From Gammaproteobacteria bacterium (GTDB lineage Bacteria > Pseudomonadota > Gammaproteobacteria > Chromatiales > Chromatiaceae), in NCBI GenBank assembly GCA_030148485.1, contig JASBTJ010000061.1, forward strand, positions 1 through 45,322: 45,322 bases of DNA, in the 5' to 3' direction. The translations under genes and the position numbers were made by a program. Below are positions 39,485 through 45,322 of the stretch, piece after piece. The stretch's first letter is position 1. The number at the start of each line of letters is the position of its first letter. The notes below the pieces were generated by a model that saw nothing but the letters and a program-made list of their open reading frames with translations, had not been told where the DNA came from and ran no database searches.

Positions 39485-40864
39485 TCAAGGCACCGCATAG
39501 CCGGCTTCGCGTAGCTTGGCGATCTTGTAACGCAAGGTGCGGGGACTGATGCCCAGAATCGCGGCGGCATTCTTGCGACTGCCGCCGCCGTTGCGCAGTG
39601 CGTCCAGAATCATCTGGTCTTCCACCGACTTCAGGTCCGCGTTGAGCCGACTGGGCGCTTCCTCGGTCACGCCTTCATCCTGGTCCGCCGCGTCCATCGG
39701 CATCGACTGGAACGCCGTGCCGGTCTCGACCAACTCGAAATGGATGTCTTCGGCACGCACCTGCTCGCCGTCGCACAGGATCAGCGCCCGCTGCATGGTG
39801 TTGTCCAGCTCGCGGACATTGCCCGGCCAGCGATGCCCCCGTAGTTTGGCCAGTGCCGTGGCTGCCAGGGTCGGCGCCGGCTGCCCTTCACGCAGGTGGC
39901 GGTTCAACAAATACTGCGCCAGGGGTTCGATATCCCGCGGCCGATCCCGCAGCGGCGGCAACATCAGGGGGAATACCGACAGACGGTAGAACAGGTCCTC
40001 GCGGAACCGCCCGGCGGCAACTTCTTCACGCAGATTGCGGTTCGACGTCGCCAACACCCGTACGTCGAGTTGGATCAGCTCGCGCCCCCCCAGGCGCTCC
40101 ACTTCGCGCTCCTGCAACACCCGTAGCAGCTTCGCCTGCAACGGTAGACTCATCTCGGATATCTCGTCGAGCAGCAAGGTGCCGCCCTGGGCTTGTTCGA
40201 ACTTGCCCGCGCTGGCGCGCAGCGCCCCGGTGAAGGCGCCTTTTTCATAGCCGAACAGCACTGCCTCGAGCATGTTGTCCGGGATGGCGGCGCAGTTGAT
40301 GGCGACGAATGGCGCGTCGTCGCGGGGCGAATGCTGGTGGATATGGCGGGCCACCACCTCCTTGCCGGTGCCGGACTCACCCAGGATCAGTACCGTCGCG
40401 TCGCTGGCGGCTACCCGCTGGGCCAGCGCCGCCAGCTCACGGGTGCGCACGTCCTCGGCCACCAGTGTGGTGTTCTGTTCAGGGTTGCCCGCCAGGTAGC
40501 GGCCCACCTTGTCCAGCAGCATCTGTACATCGAATGGCTTCGCCAGATAATCGACGGCGCCCAGCTTCATCGCTTCCACGGCCTGGGCGACGCTGCCATA
40601 GGCGGTCATCATCAACACCGGCAAGCCGTGGAAGCGGTCACGCAGGTGGCGCAACAGGGTGTTGCCGTCCATGGGCGCCATCTGCACGTCGCTCAGCACC
40701 ATGTCCACGGGTTCGCGGTCCAAGGTTGCCAGGGCCGCTTCGCCATCAGCGGCATGGGCTACCTGATAACCGCCCAAAGACAAGGTGTCTGCGATGGCCT
40801 CGGCCAGTGCCGGGTCGTCTTCGACCAGCAGGATGCGTTGTTGGGAGTTTTTGGAAGACTGCAT
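39485..40864 (-). CDS. fleR: Sigma-54-dependent flagellar response regulator FleR/FlrC
   Basis: The regulator switches on middle flagellar genes when phosphorylated by FleS. The 459 residues have a receiver domain (Asp59 in MVLSDVQMAPMDG, Lys in YLAKPFDV), an AAA+ domain ([33 protein letters not shown]) and a Fis-like HTH (GSRKNAAAILGISPRTLRYK). It starts three bases after the fleS stop, so the pair is translationally coupled. Its stop is two bases from the sigma-54 promoter of fliE. Confidence 0.93.
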   Translation of the reverse strand: MQSSKNSQQRILLVEDDPALAEAIADTLSLGGYQVAHAADGEAALATLDREPVDMVLSDVQMAPMDGNTLLRHLRDRFHGLPVLMMTAYGSVAQAVEAMKLGAVDYLAKPFDVQMLLDKVGRYLAGNPEQNTTLVAEDVRTRELAALAQRVAASDATVLILGESGTGKEVVARHIHQHSPRDDAPFVAINCAAIPDNMLEAVLFGYEKGAFTGALRASAGKFEQAQGGTLLLDEISEMSLPLQAKLLRVLQEREVERLGGRELIQLDVRVLATSNRNLREEVAAGRFREDLFYRLSVFPLMLPPLRDRPRDIEPLAQYLLNRHLREGQPAPTLAATALAKLRGHRWPGNVRELDNTMQRALILCDGEQVRAEDIHFELVETGTAFQSMPMDAADQDEGVTEEAPSRLNADLKSVEDQMILDALRNGGGSRKNAAAILGISPRTLRYKIAKLREAGYAVP

Positions 40865-40867
40865 GGC

Positions 40868-42049
40868 TCACTGCTCTCCATCTTCACGTGTGCCGCCGGC
40901 GATGGGCAGCGTGATGCGGAAACAGGCGCCACCGGCGGTGGCGTCGCAATAATCGATGCGGCCGTCATGATCGACGGCCACCGAGTGCACCACCGCCAAG
41001 CCCAGGCCGGTGCCGCGCTCGCCGGTGGTGAAGAACGGATCGAAGATCCGCTGCTGGATGTGCTCCGGGATCCCTGGGCCGTCGTCGCTCACGATAATCT
41101 GGTAACCGGTCGCGGTGACACTCAGGGCGACCTCGATGGATACCCCCTTACCGCCGTGCTCCAGTGCGTTGTTGACCAGTGCCCCGATAGCGCCGGTAAG
41201 CGCATCACGATTGCCCAGTACCCGCGCCTGCACTTCCTGCACACCAGTGAGGGTCAGGCTGGCTTCCTGCCCGGCCAGCTTGGGCTGTACCAGGGCCACA
41301 CCGTCTCGCAGCACGCGCACCAGATCCACCGCCTGCGGCGTGTAACGACCGCCACGCGCAAACGCCAGCATGTCGGCGACCAGATTCTCGGTATGGCGCA
41401 AGCGGTCGGTCAGCTTGCGGGCGTATTCGCCCTGCTTGGCGGCCGGCACCCCGCCGCGTGCCAATTGATCGGCATAGAGCAAGGCCGCGGACAACGGGGT
41501 ACGCACCTGATGGGCCAGTTGAGCGGCCATCTCGCCCATGGCGGTAAGCCGTTCGTTGCGGTTGACTTCGTCTTGCAGACGACGGGTTTCGGTGACATCC
41601 ATCATCACCAGCACCCGGCCGTTGTCGTTCAATGGCCGACAACGCATGTTCACCCGGCGACCGTCCGCGAGGCGCCATTCGTCGCCGTCCGCCAGGCGCG
41701 CCAGGGTCTCGTCACGTACCTCGGACCAGCGTCGCCCCCAGGCGATACCCGGAAACAAGGCCTGCGCGGCAGGGTTGAATTGATCGACCCGATCACGGCC
41801 GTCCACCAGCACCACCGCCGCCGGCAGGGCTTCGAGCAGGTTGGTCAGGCGGTCCGCCAGGCGTTGCTTCTCGGCAAGCTCCCGGGAGCGCGCCTGGCGG
41901 GACTGGACCAGTTCGGTATTGAGTTGGCCGACCCGGGCTTCCAAGGTCTGGTAGGCACCGGTCAGCTGTTCGGACAGCTGATTGAACAGGCCGAAGGCCT
42001 CGGCGAGGGCCTCACGATCATCGAGCTGGACGGCGGTCTGGCTGGCCAT
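40868..42049 (-). CDS. fleS: Flagellar sensor histidine kinase FleS/FlrB
   Basis: The 393-residue kinase has an N-terminal coiled coil (about 25-70), a PAS domain (about 70-155), a phospho-acceptor His180 in MGEMAAQLAHQVRTPLSAAL and an ATPase domain (ALVNNALEHGGKG, ISDDGPGIPEHIQQRIFDPF-type boxes, RGTGLGLAVVHS). It has no membrane helix, so it is a cytosolic kinase sensing an internal flagellar cue, as known for FlrB/FleS. AAGGA precedes ATG 42049. It has its own sigma-54 promoter. Confidence 0.92.
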   Translation of the reverse strand: MASQTAVQLDDREALAEAFGLFNQLSEQLTGAYQTLEARVGQLNTELVQSRQARSRELAEKQRLADRLTNLLEALPAAVVLVDGRDRVDQFNPAAQALFPGIAWGRRWSEVRDETLARLADGDEWRLADGRRVNMRCRPLNDNGRVLVMMDVTETRRLQDEVNRNERLTAMGEMAAQLAHQVRTPLSAALLYADQLARGGVPAAKQGEYARKLTDRLRHTENLVADMLAFARGGRYTPQAVDLVRVLRDGVALVQPKLAGQEASLTLTGVQEVQARVLGNRDALTGAIGALVNNALEHGGKGVSIEVALSVTATGYQIIVSDDGPGIPEHIQQRIFDPFFTTGERGTGLGLAVVHSVAVDHDGRIDYCDATAGGACFRITLPIAGGTREDGEQ

Positions 42050-42066
42050 GGCATCGGTTCCTTGCG

Positions 42067-42082
42067 CCGGGAGGTGTCCCGG
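42067..42082 (-). promoter_or_regulatory. Leader hairpin before fleS
   Basis: CCGGGA-GGTG-TCCCGG is a perfect 6-bp stem with a four-base loop, immediately upstream of the AAGGA ribosome site of fleS. A second stem, TCCCTG-TTGAAC-CAGGGA (42086-42103), lies across the predicted start of transcription. The first could tune fleS translation. Confidence 0.35.
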
Positions 42083-42102
42083 GCTTCCCTGTTGAACCAG
42101 GG

Positions 42103-42119
42103 AGCAAAGACCATGCCTG
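42103..42119 (-). promoter_or_regulatory. Sigma-54 (RpoN) promoter of fleSR
   Basis: The minus strand reads CAGGCATGGTCTTTGCT, matching 15 of 17 consensus positions, including a perfect TTGCT -12 half and GG-N10-GC spacing. Transcription would start near 42092. FleQ, encoded just upstream, is the expected activator, as in other polar-flagellate gammaproteobacteria. Confidence 0.75.
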
Positions 42120-42171
42120 TTTCACATTTTTTTATAAAACAACAACTTGCGCAACACGGATGAGCGCGGCG

Positions 42172-43641
<1,470 letters not shown>

Positions 43642-43737
43642 AAGACCGGATCCACATACAAGGCGGGGAGTTTCAGGAAGTTAAGCATTGGATAGGCGAT
43701 ATGTCAAAAAAACGACAGTTTACCGAAACCCGTACCC

Positions 43738-43766
43738 TTGACACCCCCGGGAGGCGTCCGTAGAAC
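43738..43766 (+). promoter_or_regulatory. Sigma-70-type promoter for the CorC-type gene
   Basis: TTGACA (43738-43743, perfect -35) and TAGAAC (43761-43766, four of six) are 17 bases apart. Transcription would start near 43773, about 30 bases before the TTG start. Confidence 0.55.
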
Positions 43767-43804
43767 TGCGGACATCCTCACCTAGACACCGACGGATCCC
43801 CCCC

Positions 43805-45091
43805 TTGAACGACATTCCCACAGGCGCGCTGTTTGCGATCCTGTCTTTTCTCATTCTGCTCTCGGCATTCTTCTCCGGCTCGGAAACGGCCCTGATGACC
43901 TTGAACCGGTACCGGCTGCGCCACCTCGCGGAGGAAGGTCACGCCACCGCCCGCTTGGCGGAACGATTGCTGAAACGCCCGGACCGACTGATCGGGTTGA
44001 TCCTGCTGGGCAACAACTTCGTCAACATCCTGGCTTCTTCGCTGTCGACCATCATCGCCCTGCGGTTGGGCGGTGAAGGCGCCATCGCCGCCGCCGCGTT
44101 CATCCTGACGCTGGTGGTGCTGATCTTCGCCGAGGTCGCCCCCAAGACCCTGGCCGCCCTGCACCCCGAGCGTCTGGCCTTTCCCGCCTCCTGGGTCTAC
44201 ACCCCGCTGCTGTCCAACTGGTCACCGTTGCGCTGGATCGTGTGGGTGGTCAACGCCATCGCCAACAACCTGCTCAAGCTGCTCAAGCTGTACCCCGAAG
44301 ACGCCGAGGGCGATACGTTGAGCCGCGAGGAGCTGCGCACGGTGGTGACCGAGGCCGGCGCGATGATCCCGAAGAAACACAAGAAGATGCTGCTCAACAT
44401 CCTCGACCTGGAAAAGGCCACGGTCGAGGACATCATGGTCCCGCGCAACGAGATCGACGGGGTCAACATCGCCGCGCCGCTGGATGAGATCCTGCAAGAG
44501 ATCAAGACCTCGCCCTACACCCGTATCCTGGCGTACGAGAGCAGCGTGGACAACGTGCGCGGCTTTCTCCACGCACGGCGGGTGCTGCAAGCCAGTCTGG
44601 CCGGACAGCTCGATCGTGAGACCCTGGAAGGATTGATCCGCGAACCCTACTACATCCCCGCCGGCACTTCGCTGAACCGCCAACTGCTGCAATTCCAACG
44701 ACAGAAACGTCGCGTCGGTCTGGTGGTGGACGAGTACGGCGACGTGGAAGGCCTGGTGACCCTGGGCGACCTGCTCGAGGAAATCGTCGGCGAATTCACC
44801 ACCGACCCCTCGGACAGTATCGCCGACGTGCGGGCCGAGGCGGACGGCAGCTATCTGGTGGACGGCAGTGCCAATGTCCGCGATCTGGTCCGCACATTGG
44901 ACTGGGACCTTCCCACCGATGGGCCCAAGACCCTCAATGGTCTAATCCTGGAACAGCTGGAAAGCATGCCGGAGACCGGTATCAGCCTGCTACTCAACGG
45001 TTACCCGGTGGAAATCCTGCAAACCCAGGCGAATGCGGTGAAAACCGTGCGCTTCCGTCCTCGTGATCGGCGTATCGTCGCGCCGGACTGA
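43805..45091 (+). CDS. HlyC/CorC-family transporter (DUF21-CBS-CorC)
   Basis: The 428-residue inner-membrane protein has a DUF21 domain with three or four helices (about 1-190), starting AILSFLILLSAFFSGSETALM. Two CBS repeats follow (about 200-330, MVPRNEIDGVNI, then GLVVDEYGDVEGLVTLGDLLEEIVGE) and a C-terminal CorC_HlyC domain (about 345-425). Relatives (CNNM/CorC, YfjD, PaeA) are implicated in Mg2+/Co2+ or cadaverine efflux, so the cargo is uncertain. TTG 43805 is preferred because homologues start MNDIP-like, although the ribosome site is poor. It is a monocistronic unit with its own promoter. Confidence 0.9.
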   Translation: MNDIPTGALFAILSFLILLSAFFSGSETALMTLNRYRLRHLAEEGHATARLAERLLKRPDRLIGLILLGNNFVNILASSLSTIIALRLGGEGAIAAAAFILTLVVLIFAEVAPKTLAALHPERLAFPASWVYTPLLSNWSPLRWIVWVVNAIANNLLKLLKLYPEDAEGDTLSREELRTVVTEAGAMIPKKHKKMLLNILDLEKATVEDIMVPRNEIDGVNIAAPLDEILQEIKTSPYTRILAYESSVDNVRGFLHARRVLQASLAGQLDRETLEGLIREPYYIPAGTSLNRQLLQFQRQKRRVGLVVDEYGDVEGLVTLGDLLEEIVGEFTTDPSDSIADVRAEADGSYLVDGSANVRDLVRTLDWDLPTDGPKTLNGLILEQLESMPETGISLLLNGYPVEILQTQANAVKTVRFRPRDRRIVAPD

Positions 45092-45162
45092 TCCGCCACG
45101 GCGCAACCGGGAACGCCCGGGGCGAAGAAATAGTGGCGCGCGGCGCCCGGGGCGAGGCACGG

Positions 45163-45198
45163 CTTATTCAGCGACTCCCTAAGGAAGCGCTGAATAAG
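45163..45198. repeat. Inverted repeat marking the outer edge of repeat copy C
   Basis: CTTATTCAGCG (45163-45173) is the exact reverse complement of CGCTGAATAAG (45188-45198), the start of the multi-hairpin element. It may be the edge of a second, inverted and mostly lost copy, or a natural outer arm. Just upstream GCCCGGGGCGA occurs twice (45115-45125, 45145-45155). Confidence 0.6.
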
Positions 45199-45322
45199 TC
45201 CATCCTGGACTTCTCAGCGCACGCTGCGCTGCAAACGCGGTTTGCAACTTGATTCAAAATCAGTCGCTTGCAGCGACCGATTTTGGCGGCACCTCCCTGT
45301 GCCGCGGAAGCTCTGAATTTTT
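45183..45322 (+). repeat. Multi-hairpin dispersed repeat, copy C (runs to the window end)
   Basis: Consecutive stems are visible: GCGCTGA..AAGTCCA with TGGACTT.TCAGCGC (45187-45220), the overlapping alternative AGCGCA-CGC-TGCGCT (45216-45230), GCAAAC-GCG-GTTTGC (45231-45245), a long arm AAAATC.GTCGCT with AGCGAC.GATTTT (45256-45284) and CGGCAC-CTCCCT-GTGCCG (45287-45304). The last stem (GCTCTGAATTTTT) is cut by the window edge. The gene that follows is not in view. Confidence 0.85.

Overview
The window looks like chromosomal DNA of a GC-rich, motile, polysaccharide-producing gammaproteobacterium. Three things point there: the smc-zipA-ligA order, the fleQ-fleSR-fliEFGHIJ flagellar order, and the XrtA/PEP-CTERM regulatory set prsK-prsR-prsT. 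A Chromatiales/Ectothiorhodospiraceae-like lineage would fit, but the sequence alone does not fix the genus.

Layout. Bases 1-1118 are a mobile scar: an AT-rich integron-type gene cassette (DUF3592 membrane protein) between attC-like remnants, with a structured unassigned segment on its left and the C-terminal end of an IS110-like transposase on its right. Bases 1119-10170 hold mixed housekeeping and accessory genes: a flavin disulfide reductase, an isoprenylcysteine methyltransferase-like membrane protein, a P-loop kinase, a broken small secreted protein, a class I/II aminotransferase, a cation efflux transporter, a DRE-TIM metallolyase-like enzyme, a PAS-GGDEF diguanylate cyclase and a lipoprotein. 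Bases 10188-17212 are ligA, zipA and smc on the minus strand. Bases 17398-19076 are queF and an FGGY kinase that overlaps it. Bases 19216-26935 are a minus-strand exopolysaccharide operon (sugar transferase, prsK, prsR, prsT), with two sugar-nucleotide enzymes (tviB-like dehydrogenase, epimerase) running divergently to 29513. Bases 29621-33184 are alaC, hom and an RpfE-type gene. Bases 33341-43641 are an Mth938-domain gene followed by the flagellar regulators fleQ/fleS/fleR and fliE-fliJ, with two good sigma-54 promoters. A CorC-type transporter (43805-45091) ends the window.

Two signals are not explained by ordinary annotation. First, five otherwise intact reading frames (smc, hom, fliI, the methyltransferase-like gene and the small secreted protein) are cut by in-frame stops, five TAG and one TGA, with no frameshift. 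Where the ancestral codon can be guessed, each is one G-to-T or C-to-A change away. At least eight intact genes end naturally in TAG, so wholesale recoding is unlikely. A mutator history, oxidative-damage artefacts or amber suppression remain open. Second, a dispersed element of about 126-143 bp occurs three times (19078-19220, 33710-33835, 45183-45322). It folds into a chain of up to six hairpins with a compensatory base change between copies. Two copies lie between convergent genes, and one supplies the stop codon of prsT.

No rRNA, tRNA or CRISPR array was seen. No stretch longer than about 300 bases is without an assigned feature. The longest plain gaps (3758-4033, 5872-6148, 26936-27206) hold only promoter-like or weak hairpin signals.
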